Below, piece by piece: positions 39,604 to 48,099 of a stretch of 64,000 bases of DNA. The stretch spans positions 44,441 through 108,440 of the forward strand of contig NZ_JAFLVT010000009.1 in the NCBI RefSeq assembly GCF_017316025.1. Direction: 5' to 3'. Within the stretch, counting starts at the first letter, position 1; every line of letters starts with the position of its first letter. The notes under the pieces are model-generated. The model had not been told where the DNA came from. It made no database searches and saw only the letters and a program-made list of their open reading frames with translations. Source of the stretch: Candidatus Enterococcus myersii (GTDB taxonomy: Bacteria; Bacillota; Bacilli; Lactobacillales; Enterococcaceae). The position numbers and the translations under genes were made by a program.

Positions 39604-40551
39604 ATGAAAAATTACAAATGGGGAATTGCCGGTACTGGTGGGATTGCCCACGAATTTGCGGAAAATTTTACCGGTAAACAAAGTACCCTTACCGCTGTAT
39701 CCTCTCGTAAAGAAGAAACAGCAAAAGAATTTGCCACTCGTTATCAAATTGCCAATAGTTACGGCACGTATGAGGAAATGCTCAATAGTGATATCGATAT
39801 TGTCTATGTGGCGGTCCCAAATGCCACTCACTATGATTATATCAAAAAAGCTTTAATAGCAGGCAAACACGTCTTATGTGAAAAAGCCATCACAATGAAC
39901 TTAGCTGAACTAGAAGATGTCATGAAAATTGCAGAAGAGAAAAAATTAATCTTACAAGAAGCAATGACAATCTTCAACATGCCATTATACGATGAACTAA
40001 CACGCTTAATTGATCAAAACAAATTAGGCAAATTAAAAATGATTCAAGCACCTTTTGGCAGCTACAAAGAACCCGATCCTAAAAACCGCTTTTTTAATCC
40101 AGCATTAGCTGGTGGTGCTTTACTTGATATTGGCACATATGCGGTTTCTTTTGCCCGTTACTTTTTATCTAGCACACCAGTTGTTGTTGCAACTACTATG
40201 GTACCTTTTTCAACTGGCGTCGATGAACAGTCGGTGACCATTTTACGTACAAAAGAAGATGAATTGGCTACCGTTAGCTTAACCTTCCAAGCAAAAATGC
40301 CCAAAATTGGTATTGTAGCTTTTGAAAATGGCTATTTGGAAATTAATGACTATCCTAGAGCAGATAAAGCGACATTAACCTATACAGACGGCAGCAAAGA
40401 AACTATTATTAGCGGTGCCAGTAACGCAGCTTTTGGTTATGAAATTGATAACTTAACCGCAACTATTGAAGGCAAACCCAATAAATCTCTCTTTTTAACC
40501 CATGATGTTATTGCTATTTTAGATCAAATGCAAAAAGATTGGGCTAAATAG
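39604..40551 (+). CDS. Gfo/Idh/MocA family NAD(P)-dependent oxidoreductase
   Basis: 315 aa, two domains: an N-terminal Rossmann fold with GIAGTGGIAHEFAENF and the catalytic-type CEKAITMN (usual EKP replaced by EKA), and a C-terminal alpha/beta dimerisation domain with GGALLDIGTYAVSFAR, where the DxGxH/Y region holds substrate residues. Family members oxidise or reduce sugars and inositols; the substrate is not evident. Single gene on the plus strand; ribosome site AAAGGAGC. Confidence 0.88.
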   Translation: MKNYKWGIAGTGGIAHEFAENFTGKQSTLTAVSSRKEETAKEFATRYQIANSYGTYEEMLNSDIDIVYVAVPNATHYDYIKKALIAGKHVLCEKAITMNLAELEDVMKIAEEKKLILQEAMTIFNMPLYDELTRLIDQNKLGKLKMIQAPFGSYKEPDPKNRFFNPALAGGALLDIGTYAVSFARYFLSSTPVVVATTMVPFSTGVDEQSVTILRTKEDELATVSLTFQAKMPKIGIVAFENGYLEINDYPRADKATLTYTDGSKETIISGASNAAFGYEIDNLTATIEGKPNKSLFLTHDVIAILDQMQKDWAK

Positions 40552-40637
40552 CACAGTTTTACAACTGGGTACTTAACAAGTCACTAACTAAAAAGCAACA
40601 TAAACTACTTACCGAACATTTTTCCTAAAACATTTGG

Positions 40638-40705
40638 AACACCGTTTATTCGTAAAAGCGCTTGACTGATTTTAGTCACCTTCTTTTTTACAAATAAGCG
40701 GTGTT
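40638..40705. repeat. Long imperfect inverted repeat between convergent genes
   Basis: 20-nt arms, AACACCGTTTATTCGTAAAA (40638-40657) and TTTTACAAATAAGCGGTGTT (40686-40705), two non-Watson-Crick positions. The loop contains a second small hairpin GACTgattttAGTC. Neither side has a clean T-run, so it is not a standard terminator, although its place between convergent stops suggests transcript-end function. Confidence 0.6.
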
Positions 40706-40732
40706 TTATAAGTAATTTTTGCGCCCTCTTTT

Positions 40733-41689
40733 TTAATTTTCTAACTTACTACTAAATTCCACCTTTGTTTCAATAAAACTGGTAAACAATTGCAGAAATT
40801 GAAACAACCGGGCCCGATTTTCAAATTCTAAACGGTCTTTAGGCAGTGGACTTTCTTCATAGTTACGACCAATTGCTGCAATTAACTGTAACAATTCGCG
40901 GCCATCATTGTCATACCCAAATGTTTTGGCGGTTGTTTGCAACAAATAACGCATGTCAGCTACATATTCTTCTTCGACTTCAATCTGATCCAATAAGTTT
41001 ATCATGTCTCTTAAAATCAATACTTGCCCACGCCGCATCGTAAAATAGGTGGCAAAAGTCGTGTCTTCTTGAAACCATTGATTTTGCTGATGCCGCTTGG
41101 CTTTAATTTGTGCTTCGTGTAAATATGCCACGAGCTGTCCACAGGTTTGTTGGGCCTTTTTAGCAGCAGCAGGTGTATTTAACCCACTTGCCAGTTGGGC
41201 TAAAAGCTTTTTAAACATCACCTCAATAATCGTCTGTTCTTCTTTTAAATTTTTGCCAATATCAGGCATATACAAATTTGCCAATAAGGCAAGCCCTACA
41301 CCTAAACTCATTAATAGAAATTCGTTAGTAATAATTTGCCACGCAAAAGATTGCTCCGTTAAGTAATGGGTAACTAAAACCGAATTGACAACGATGCCGT
41401 CATCTAGTTTGAAATAAACGGAAACTGGAATAAATAGCAATAAAAAAATACCAAAGGAAAAAGGATTAAAGCCCAATATATTAAAAATAAAAAAGGCGAT
41501 AATCGTCGCAATAATCAAAGATACAACGCGATAAAAAGCGGTGAGTAGCGTAGCTTTTTTGGTATTGCCGACACTTAAGACGGCAATAATACCGGCTGCT
41601 GGTGCATATAATAAATTTAATAATTGCGCAAAAAACATCGCAAAACTGGCAGCAATTACTGTTTTAATCGTACGTAATCCAATTTTCAT
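40733..41689 (-). CDS. Aromatic acid exporter family membrane protein
   Basis: 318 aa. The N-terminal half has four to six TM segments of the FUSC/ArAE_1 type (start MKIGLRTIKTVIAASFA, then YAPAAGIIAVLS). The C-terminal 180 residues are cytosolic and helical (ArAE_1_C-like), with many Gln/Glu. The family is proposed to export aromatic carboxylic acids; substrates are rarely known. The open frame extends 29 codons upstream, but AAAGGAGGG precedes the ATG at 41689. Divergent from a shorter paralogue. Confidence 0.82.
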   Translation of the reverse strand: MKIGLRTIKTVIAASFAMFFAQLLNLLYAPAAGIIAVLSVGNTKKATLLTAFYRVVSLIIATIIAFFIFNILGFNPFSFGIFLLLFIPVSVYFKLDDGIVVNSVLVTHYLTEQSFAWQIITNEFLLMSLGVGLALLANLYMPDIGKNLKEEQTIIEVMFKKLLAQLASGLNTPAAAKKAQQTCGQLVAYLHEAQIKAKRHQQNQWFQEDTTFATYFTMRRGQVLILRDMINLLDQIEVEEEYVADMRYLLQTTAKTFGYDNDGRELLQLIAAIGRNYEESPLPKDRLEFENRARLFQFLQLFTSFIETKVEFSSKLEN

Positions 41690-41708
41690 AAGACCCTCCT
41701 TTGCTTTT

Positions 41709-41760
41709 AGTTTACCGATTTCACAGTAAACTGGCAATCTTAATGGATTTTCGTTATCAT
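41709..41760. promoter_or_regulatory. Divergent promoters sharing one -35 hexamer, with inverted repeat
   Basis: Minus strand: TTGCCA (41732-41737), 17 bp, TAAACT (41709-41714). Plus strand: the same hexamer read as TGGCAA, 17 bp, TATCAT (41755-41760). The inverted repeat AGTTTAC-N10-GTAAACT (41709-41732) spans the minus-strand promoter from -10 to -35, a natural operator position. The plus-strand -35 is poor, so the shared use is a hypothesis. Confidence 0.45.
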
Positions 41761-41830
41761 ATTTATAGAAGAACAATCAAATTTCACCAGCTTATTTACA
41801 AAGCAAAAATTATAGAACAGGAGCTAAATA

Positions 41831-42436
41831 ATGCGATTAGGACGTTTTCGAATTGGAATGCGCACCATGAAAACAGCACTAGCAGTTATGATTTGTATCT
41901 TGCTTTTTCATTTTATCGACCGTGGGCAACCTTTGATTGCCGCGCTAGCTGCTGTTTTTTCATTGCGTCAAGATTTAACCACAACCGTTTCTTTTGGCAA
42001 ATCTCGCGTCTTGGGTAATTCAATTGGCGGTATTGCCGCAATTCTTTATTTTTTTATCAAACAATATTTTCACCATGATTTCTTAGTAGAATTGGTTGCG
42101 TTACCGATTTTTGTAGCTTTGGTGATTATTGTCTCTGATGGAATTAATAATAATTCCGGCATTATTTCAGCAATTGCCACCATGCTTTTAATTACGCTAA
42201 GTGTAACCGAAAGCCAATCGGTTTATTTTGCCATTGATCGGGTGTTGGACACCTTTATCGGGACGTTTATTGCCTTAGCGATTAACTTCATATTGCGGCC
42301 ACCAACCAACGAAAAAGAAAAAGAGATTGCCGAAGATTTAGTGGAATTAAAGAAAAAAGAAGAAAAATTACACTTTATGCTCGCAGAAGTCCAAAGTGAA
42401 ATAAAAAAAAGAAATGAAAAAGAAGATGGTCAATGA
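41831..42436 (+). CDS. Aromatic acid exporter family membrane protein, short form
   Basis: 201 aa, ArAE_1/FUSC-type N-terminal domain: MRLGRFRIGMRTMKTALAV, then four to five TM segments to about residue 155 (VLDTFIGTFIALAINFIL). It has no ArAE_1_C domain; instead it ends in a Lys/Glu coiled-coil tail (about 160-200). Paralogue of the divergent 318-aa gene. Could act alone, or the two could form a hetero-oligomer; this is inference. Ribosome site CAGGAG. Confidence 0.82.
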   Translation: MRLGRFRIGMRTMKTALAVMICILLFHFIDRGQPLIAALAAVFSLRQDLTTTVSFGKSRVLGNSIGGIAAILYFFIKQYFHHDFLVELVALPIFVALVIIVSDGINNNSGIISAIATMLLITLSVTESQSVYFAIDRVLDTFIGTFIALAINFILRPPTNEKEKEIAEDLVELKKKEEKLHFMLAEVQSEIKKRNEKEDGQ

Positions 42437-42452
42437 TGGCCATCTTCTTTTT
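42417..42452. terminator. Bidirectional terminator overlapping two gene ends
   Basis: 16-bp stem AAAAAGAAGATGGTCA/TGGCCATCTTCTTTTT with a 4-nt loop and T-runs on both strands. It includes the stop codon of the plus-strand gene and touches the stop of the minus-strand decarboxylase gene. Confidence 0.85.
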
Positions 42453-43582
42453 TAACCAAAATAAGCTAACAACGTTCCCGCTGCCACGGCAGAACCAATA
42501 ATGCCAGCTACATTAGGCCCCATGGCATGCATTAACAAATAATTCGTCGGGTCATTTTTTAAACCTTCCTTGTGCACCACTCTGGCTGCCATCGGCACTG
42601 CTGAGACACCGGCTGCACCTATCATCGGATTTACTTCGCCCTTTGTTAGTTTACACATTAATTTGCCAAATAATATTCCTGTGGCCGTTCCAATGGCAAA
42701 AGCAAATAATCCTAAAATGATAATTTTGATTGTTTCTAACGATAAAAAAATGTCCGCTTCTGCTTTGGCACCAACCGTTAACCCTAGCAAAATGGTAATA
42801 ATATACATCATGGCATTTTGCAGCGTTTCAGTTAACTTAGGTACCACTTGTGATTCACGAATCAAATTACCCAACATCAGACAACCAATTAAGGTCGTCG
42901 CTGCCGGAACCACCAACGCTACAAAAATGGTAGTAAAAATTGGAAAAACAATCCGTTCTTTTTTTGTTACTGTCCGTTGCATTTGCATTTTAATTTTCCG
43001 CTCTTTTTTTGTAGTTAAGGCATTAATAATTGGCGGTTGAATCAACGGTACTAGCGCCATATAAGAGTATGCAGCAATTGCAATCACAGACAATAGATGC
43101 GGCGCTAATCTGGTAGTTAAATAAATGGCAGTCGGACCATCTGCACCACCTATAATTCCGGTTGCTGCCGCTTCTGGTCCAGTCATACCGAGTAAAATCG
43201 CCCCAAAGAAGGCCGCAAAAATTCCAAATTGCGCTGCCGCACCTAAAAGTAGTGTTTTGGGATTAGCTATTAAAGGACCAAAGTCAGTGGATGCCCCCAA
43301 ACATAAAAAGATAAGCGGTGGATAAATTCCCAGATTTGTTCCTTGATACAAATAATACAAAAGCCCCCCTGGTTCAACATCTGTCGGGCTAGCAAAAATT
43401 CCTGTAAAAGGTAAATTCACCAATAAAATACCAAAAGAAATGGGTAATAGTAAGTAAGGCTCATACTCTTTAAAAATCGCCAAGTATAAAAAAATAATCG
43501 CAATTAAAATCATAATCAAATGTTTTCCCGTCATGCCGGCAAAACCCGATGTTTCTATCATATTTTTTATAATCTCAGTCAT
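42452..43582 (-). CDS. Na+-translocating decarboxylase beta subunit (OadB/GcdB family)
   Basis: Integral membrane subunit that couples decarboxylation of carboxybiotin to Na+ export. 376 aa, about nine to eleven TM segments. The family-defining GGADGPTAIYLTTRLAP (essential Asp, about residue 144) and the C-terminal GAAGVSAVPMAARVVHKEG are intact. It starts within the stop of the 41-aa gamma-like gene. No alpha (OadA) or separate biotin carrier gene is present in this window, which is unusual. The substrate (oxaloacetate, malonate, glutaconyl-CoA or methylmalonyl-CoA) cannot be chosen. Confidence 0.9.
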   Translation of the reverse strand: MTEIIKNMIETSGFAGMTGKHLIMILIAIIFLYLAIFKEYEPYLLLPISFGILLVNLPFTGIFASPTDVEPGGLLYYLYQGTNLGIYPPLIFLCLGASTDFGPLIANPKTLLLGAAAQFGIFAAFFGAILLGMTGPEAAATGIIGGADGPTAIYLTTRLAPHLLSVIAIAAYSYMALVPLIQPPIINALTTKKERKIKMQMQRTVTKKERIVFPIFTTIFVALVVPAATTLIGCLMLGNLIRESQVVPKLTETLQNAMMYIITILLGLTVGAKAEADIFLSLETIKIIILGLFAFAIGTATGILFGKLMCKLTKGEVNPMIGAAGVSAVPMAARVVHKEGLKNDPTNYLLMHAMGPNVAGIIGSAVAAGTLLAYFG

Positions 43583-43700
43583 CTTTCATCTCCTTAAAAA
43601 TCTTTTTAAATAAAAGTAACGCACCCCATAATGCCGTTAAAATAAAAAAGACAAATAACATGGCAACAATTGTAATCATTCCTGCTTCTTTTAAAGACAT
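43575..43700 (-). CDS. Small membrane subunit, OadG-like (gamma) of Na+ decarboxylase
   Basis: 41-aa single-span membrane protein: MSLKEAGMITIVAMLF, a hydrophobic stretch to about residue 31, then KKIFKEMKDD. Its position just before OadB, its topology and its overlap of eight bases with the beta-subunit start fit the gamma subunit (OadG), though it lacks the long C-terminal cytosolic part of some OadG proteins. Ribosome site AAAGGAGGAGG is very strong. Confidence 0.75.
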   Translation of the reverse strand: MSLKEAGMITIVAMLFVFFILTALWGALLLFKKIFKEMKDD

Positions 43701-43783
43701 TTTCCTCCTCCTTTATTGTTATTACTTTAATTGTAACAAAACTGTCCTAAGACACAAAACGAAAACGGATACAAAGAAAAAAT

Positions 43784-43842
43784 AAAAAAGATCCGTCCGC
43801 TTGTCTCTTAAGACAAAAAACAAAACGGACTTGATCTTTTTT
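43784..43842 (-). terminator. Intrinsic terminator of the ABC exporter operon
   Basis: Minus strand: arms AAGATC and GTCCG pair with CGGAC and GATCTT with small bulges; an inner hairpin GTCTTAAGAGAC fills the loop. TTTTTT follows. It starts at the permease stop. Confidence 0.8.
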
Positions 43843-46800
43843 ATTCATTTGATTTTAAGGCTTCAATCATATCCACGTTTTTTAACTTAACATAGACAAA
43901 AATACCCACAATTATCGTAAAGAAGATTGTAATGAGACTAGCATACAAATAGCTCAAAGGCTGAATAGTTGGTGAAAACATGACCATATCTAACTCTACT
44001 GTCTTCAAGACAAAATCGTGTTCAATTTTACCTAAGATTAATCCAAGTAAAATACCGAAGATTGTTAAAATAATATTTTCCCGATAGATATACATGGTTA
44101 ATTCATTATCGTAAAATCCTAAGACTTTGATGGTTGAAAGCTCGCGAATTCTCTCGGAGATATTGATATTGTTTAAGTTATACAAAACAATGAAGGCCAA
44201 AAGTCCCGCTGAGATAATCAATACCCAAACTACAATCGTCAACGCTTGGGTCGTGTCATCTAGTGCATTTAGTGAATCTGATAGAAAAGTTACATTGACA
44301 ATACCAGGATTGTCCATCAACTTTTCGGCTACGTCTTTTTCCTGACTGCTGGTTAAATCCTTTTTAAATAATAAGAAAGCAGCATTGTAATCCGGCTTTT
44401 TATGAAAGACTTGTTCATAATAAGCTGGGCTCAAATAAGCAAAATGTCCGGTATAGTTCTCAGCAATTCCCGCGACTTTAACTGGATAGCTTTGTTTATT
44501 GTTATCTTTTAATTGAATGGTGTCCCCAATTTTTAGGTCAAAAAGTTGCGCCAATTTTTCATTAATTACAGCACCCTTGTTTTGTAATTGGTATTCCCGC
44601 TTACTTTGACGATTATTTAATAAAATGAACTGGTCTAAATCTTTGGCATTTTGCGGTAGATAGACACTAACATCTTGCGGTGTTTTACCATGACCGGAAA
44701 CGTTGAAGGTCTCCATGCTAACTGACAGCGTGTCTTGATAGCGATTTAATTGTTTGGCATCTTTTTGGTAACGATCTTTTGCTGCCTGATCATCACTAAA
44801 GGAAACAACAGCTTGGTAATGCCACAATTTCTCAAATTGCAAAGGGATGATATCGGTAATGGAGTCCCGCAAACCAAATCCGGTCACAATCATGGCCGTA
44901 CAGCCGGCAATCCCGACAATTGTCATCAGCATCCGCAATTTATACCGAAATAAGTTTCGCAGTGTGACTTTTTGATTAAAGTTCAGGCGTTTCCAAAACG
45001 GTTTAATATTTTCTAACCACACGCGTTTTCCGGCCTTTGGTGCTTTAGGACGCAGCAAAGTTGCAGGGGGTGCAATTAAATCAAGTCGCACCGTCAACAT
45101 CGCGACTCCAACGGTACAAATCAAACCCACGACAATACCGATGATCGTATAATTTAAATACCATGGTGTAACAAAAGAAGGCAAGTTATAAAGTTGACCA
45201 TAGGCTTCAATAATAATACTTGGAAACAACTTGAAGCCAACCAATAACCCCAGTAGTGAACCGATAATTCCCGCTAATAAGGAATAAATAAGAAATTTCA
45301 AAGCAATTTCATAATTGCGATACCCTAACGCTTTAAAAGTTCCAATCTCGCCTCTTTTTTCTTCTACCATTCTACTCATAGTAGTCAAACTAACCAATGC
45401 TGCAATCAAGTAAAATATCAGAGGAAAAACGGTCGCTAGCGAGGTAATGCGATCGGCATTTTGCTTGTATTCTGTATAGCCAGGATTATCATTGCGATCA
45501 CTAAAAATATACTCGGCTGGCTTTAGGTCACTTAAACGTTTTTGCTCATTTTTTAATTGTAATTCTGCATCTAGTAATTTAGGCATATTGGCACTTGTTT
45601 CTGCTTGAAAATCTGCCAATTGCTTTTGGTATTCTTTCTCGCTATCTGAGATTTGAGTTTCAGCCTTTTGCAAATCCTCCTTGGCCTTTTCATTTTCTTT
45701 GGCTAGGGTTTGTTTAGCTGTGCTCAATTTTTCAGCATCTTGTTCCAGTGCTTTTTTTGCTTCTTCCAATTTTGTTTCTTCTTGGGCTAAACTCCGTTCT
45801 TTTTCTTCAATCTCACGAAGATCAAAAGAGCTGTCTGTTTGACTATTTTGCAGTTGTGTTAACTGATTTTTTAAGTCGCTCACTTGTTTGGTGACTTCTT
45901 TTAAAGCTGCCGTAATATCGGCTGACGTCGTATTTTCTTCATCCCAATTGTTGATCTTTTTAACCAGCTCGTCGGCTTGCAATGATTCTGCCAGTTGCAA
46001 AAGAGAACTTTTCTGTTCACTAATCAGGTCTGAAAGTTCTTCTTCATCAACCGTCAGTTGCTCTAACTGACTTTTCAAATCATTTCCACTCGTAATTTGT
46101 GCTTGAACTTGTTTGATTTTCAAATCATTTTCCTGGGAAGCTGGAGCAGTAGTTACCGCTTTACGCGCTTTTCTTACATTTTCTTGCTCAGTTTTTAACA
46201 ATTGCGCCTGTTGGTTTAATTCTTCATTTTGCTGCTGGAGTTCCTCTTCTTCTGTGGCCAAATTTTTTGCCGCTGTTTCTTGTGCTATTTTGCCGTCTTT
46301 TGTTTTGGTAGCTAATTCCTTTTTGGCATTGTCAATTTTTTCTTTGGCTGCTTTTAGTTTATCTTCGCCTGTGTCTAAAGCTTTCTCGCCTTTTGTAATT
46401 TCAGCTTGAACTGCTTTTAATTGTACTTGAGCTTCTTCTTTGACCTCAACTAGACGTAACTGTGGTCTTTTAGCCAACTTTCTTTTTAGGCTTTTAATTC
46501 CTTTATCCGTAGTATCTTCATAAGTTTTTGAATAGGCCACCTGTTTTTTACTATCTTTAAATTGCACCAAAATCCGGCTATAGGCTTTAAGATTCAAGTC
46601 ACTTTTATCAACGACTGCAAAATAATCGACCGTACCAGTGCCGACATTGGTATTCCCACGTTTAATACTTTCAATATATTCCGGGCTATTCACAAACCCC
46701 ACAACTTTAAATTCTCTTCTTTTTAGCTGTTGTTTTTTATCATCATCAACTGCCACTGTAAATTTATCACCAATGCGGTAGTCTTTGTGATAGTCTGCTA

Positions 46801-47203
46801 AATCATCTAATGCAATTTCACCTGACTGTTTGGGTAAGCGCCCTTTTACGATGTGATACTGATTTAGTTTTTGTTTTTTATCATAACCCAAAAATCGCAA
46901 TACTTGGTTTTTATCGCTTAAATTTAAATCAAGCATATATTCCGGTTCTGCGGTTGCGACTTGGCTATCTTCTTTGATTAAATCAAGATCCGTATCGGAT
47001 AGACCTAATGTTGCTATTATGGTAGCATCTGCTAATTGCGTTTTATCATAATAATTATCACTGGAGGTGAGCATGTCTGGTCCTGTTGCACCAATCCCAA
47101 CAAAAAAGGCTGTTCCTAAAAAGATGATACCTAGAATCGACAAAAAGCGAGCCGGTGAATTTTTTATCTCTTTTAAACTTGTTTTGAGCAAAGCACTTTT
47201 CAT
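43841..47203 (-). CDS. ABC transporter permease, FtsX/MacB type, with large coiled-coil domain
   Basis: 1120 aa. One TM (about 20-42), an extracellular part, and a long charged coiled coil (about 255-560, rich in Gln/Glu/Lys). Then three TM segments with the FtsX-family core (about 585-720), a second extracellular region and a final four-TM block (about 1000-1110). That is the duplicated FtsX layout of LolC/YknZ-like permeases. These proteins are usually mechanotransmitters for lipoproteins, peptides or antibiotics rather than simple pores. Partner ATPase is directly upstream (47211-47912). No bacteriocin or two-component gene is adjacent, so the role is open. Confidence 0.88.
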   Translation of the reverse strand: MKSALLKTSLKEIKNSPARFLSILGIIFLGTAFFVGIGATGPDMLTSSDNYYDKTQLADATIIATLGLSDTDLDLIKEDSQVATAEPEYMLDLNLSDKNQVLRFLGYDKKQKLNQYHIVKGRLPKQSGEIALDDLADYHKDYRIGDKFTVAVDDDKKQQLKRREFKVVGFVNSPEYIESIKRGNTNVGTGTVDYFAVVDKSDLNLKAYSRILVQFKDSKKQVAYSKTYEDTTDKGIKSLKRKLAKRPQLRLVEVKEEAQVQLKAVQAEITKGEKALDTGEDKLKAAKEKIDNAKKELATKTKDGKIAQETAAKNLATEEEELQQQNEELNQQAQLLKTEQENVRKARKAVTTAPASQENDLKIKQVQAQITSGNDLKSQLEQLTVDEEELSDLISEQKSSLLQLAESLQADELVKKINNWDEENTTSADITAALKEVTKQVSDLKNQLTQLQNSQTDSSFDLREIEEKERSLAQEETKLEEAKKALEQDAEKLSTAKQTLAKENEKAKEDLQKAETQISDSEKEYQKQLADFQAETSANMPKLLDAELQLKNEQKRLSDLKPAEYIFSDRNDNPGYTEYKQNADRITSLATVFPLIFYLIAALVSLTTMSRMVEEKRGEIGTFKALGYRNYEIALKFLIYSLLAGIIGSLLGLLVGFKLFPSIIIEAYGQLYNLPSFVTPWYLNYTIIGIVVGLICTVGVAMLTVRLDLIAPPATLLRPKAPKAGKRVWLENIKPFWKRLNFNQKVTLRNLFRYKLRMLMTIVGIAGCTAMIVTGFGLRDSITDIIPLQFEKLWHYQAVVSFSDDQAAKDRYQKDAKQLNRYQDTLSVSMETFNVSGHGKTPQDVSVYLPQNAKDLDQFILLNNRQSKREYQLQNKGAVINEKLAQLFDLKIGDTIQLKDNNKQSYPVKVAGIAENYTGHFAYLSPAYYEQVFHKKPDYNAAFLLFKKDLTSSQEKDVAEKLMDNPGIVNVTFLSDSLNALDDTTQALTIVVWVLIISAGLLAFIVLYNLNNINISERIRELSTIKVLGFYDNELTMYIYRENIILTIFGILLGLILGKIEHDFVLKTVELDMVMFSPTIQPLSYLYASLITIFFTIIVGIFVYVKLKNVDMIEALKSNE

Positions 47204-47210
47204 CTATTCC

Positions 47211-47912
47211 TCACCACGCAATCTCTGCAACAGAAAGTGGGTTTTCGTTTAGCGTGATACTTCTAACCTTGGCGTCGTTAATTTTAATCACCCGATCGGC
47301 CATTGGTGCAATAGCAGAATTATGGGTAATAATAATTACCGTTGTTTGAAATTCCGCTGCTGTATCTTTTAAAATTTCCAAAATCTGTTTCCCTGTTTCA
47401 TAATCCAATGCCCCAGTTGGTTCGTCACAAAGCAAGATTTTAGGTTTTTTTGCCAAAGCGCGAGCAATCGTTACTCTTTGTTGCTCCCCTCCGGACAATT
47501 GTGCCGGGAAGTTATTCATACGTTTGCCTAAACCAACTTTAAGCAAAACCTCTTCTGCATCCATAGCATCAGTTACGATTTGTGATGCTAATTCTACGTT
47601 TTCTTTGGCAGTCAAGTTAGGAACTAAATTATAAAACTGGAAGACAAAACCCACGTCATTTCTTCGATAACCGGTTAATTGTTTGGCATCAAAACGGGCA
47701 ATGTCTACGCCGTCCACTGTAACTTGGCCACTATCACAAGTATCCATTCCTCCCAATATATTTAGAACTGTCGATTTTCCAGCACCACTTGGCCCTAAAA
47801 TAACAGCAACTTCACCCTTTTCAACACTGAAGGTAATATTATCATTGGCTATGATTTCAGTGTTGCCCATTTGATACTTTTTCACCTCATTAAATACTTC
47901 GATATAACTCAT
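47211..47912 (-). CDS. ABC transporter ATP-binding protein, LolD/MacB type
   Basis: 233 aa. Walker A GPSGAGKSTVLN, Q-loop FVFQFYNL, signature LSGGEQQRV, Walker B ILLCDEPTGALD, and H-loop IITHNSA. It drives the FtsX-type permease whose gene starts seven bases after this one ends. Start ATG at 47912 after GAGGGAGC. Single operon of two genes. Confidence 0.94.
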   Translation of the reverse strand: MSYIEVFNEVKKYQMGNTEIIANDNITFSVEKGEVAVILGPSGAGKSTVLNILGGMDTCDSGQVTVDGVDIARFDAKQLTGYRRNDVGFVFQFYNLVPNLTAKENVELASQIVTDAMDAEEVLLKVGLGKRMNNFPAQLSGGEQQRVTIARALAKKPKILLCDEPTGALDYETGKQILEILKDTAAEFQTTVIIITHNSAIAPMADRVIKINDAKVRSITLNENPLSVAEIAW

Positions 47913-47950
47913 AAAATTAGCTCCCTCACAAAAAAATTCTCGTTAATTTA

Positions 47951-47978
47951 AGTTTAACACAAGATATTTCTTACACAA
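47951..47978 (-). promoter_or_regulatory. Possible promoter of the ABC exporter operon
   Basis: Minus strand: TTGTGT (47973-47978), 16-bp spacer, TAAACT (47951-47956). Moderate match only. Confidence 0.4.
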
Positions 47979-48047
47979 AAATTCAACTGTCGAATTTCAT
48001 TTTTTCTTTGGCGGAAATTTAAAATAACGCAAAGTATTTCCTGCAAC

Positions 48048-48082
48048 AAAAAAAGACGATAACCAATATTTTGGCTATCGTC
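48048..48082 (-). terminator. Intrinsic terminator of nagA
   Basis: Stem GACGATAGCCAA/TTGGTTATCGTC (48055-48082, one G-U) with a 4-nt loop, then TTTTTTTG on the minus strand. Confidence 0.9.
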
Positions 48083-48099
48083 AAAAAAATCTATTTAAA

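Noticed and set aside
40652..40664. AAAAGCGCTTGAC as a CcpA cre site
   Set aside because: Only half of the cre consensus matches, and it lies inside a convergent intergenic inverted repeat with no promoter.
42570..43040. 156-aa plus-strand open frame opposite the decarboxylase beta subunit
   Set aside because: Antisense to a conserved membrane protein; long antisense frames arise from codon bias. No ribosome site or promoter.
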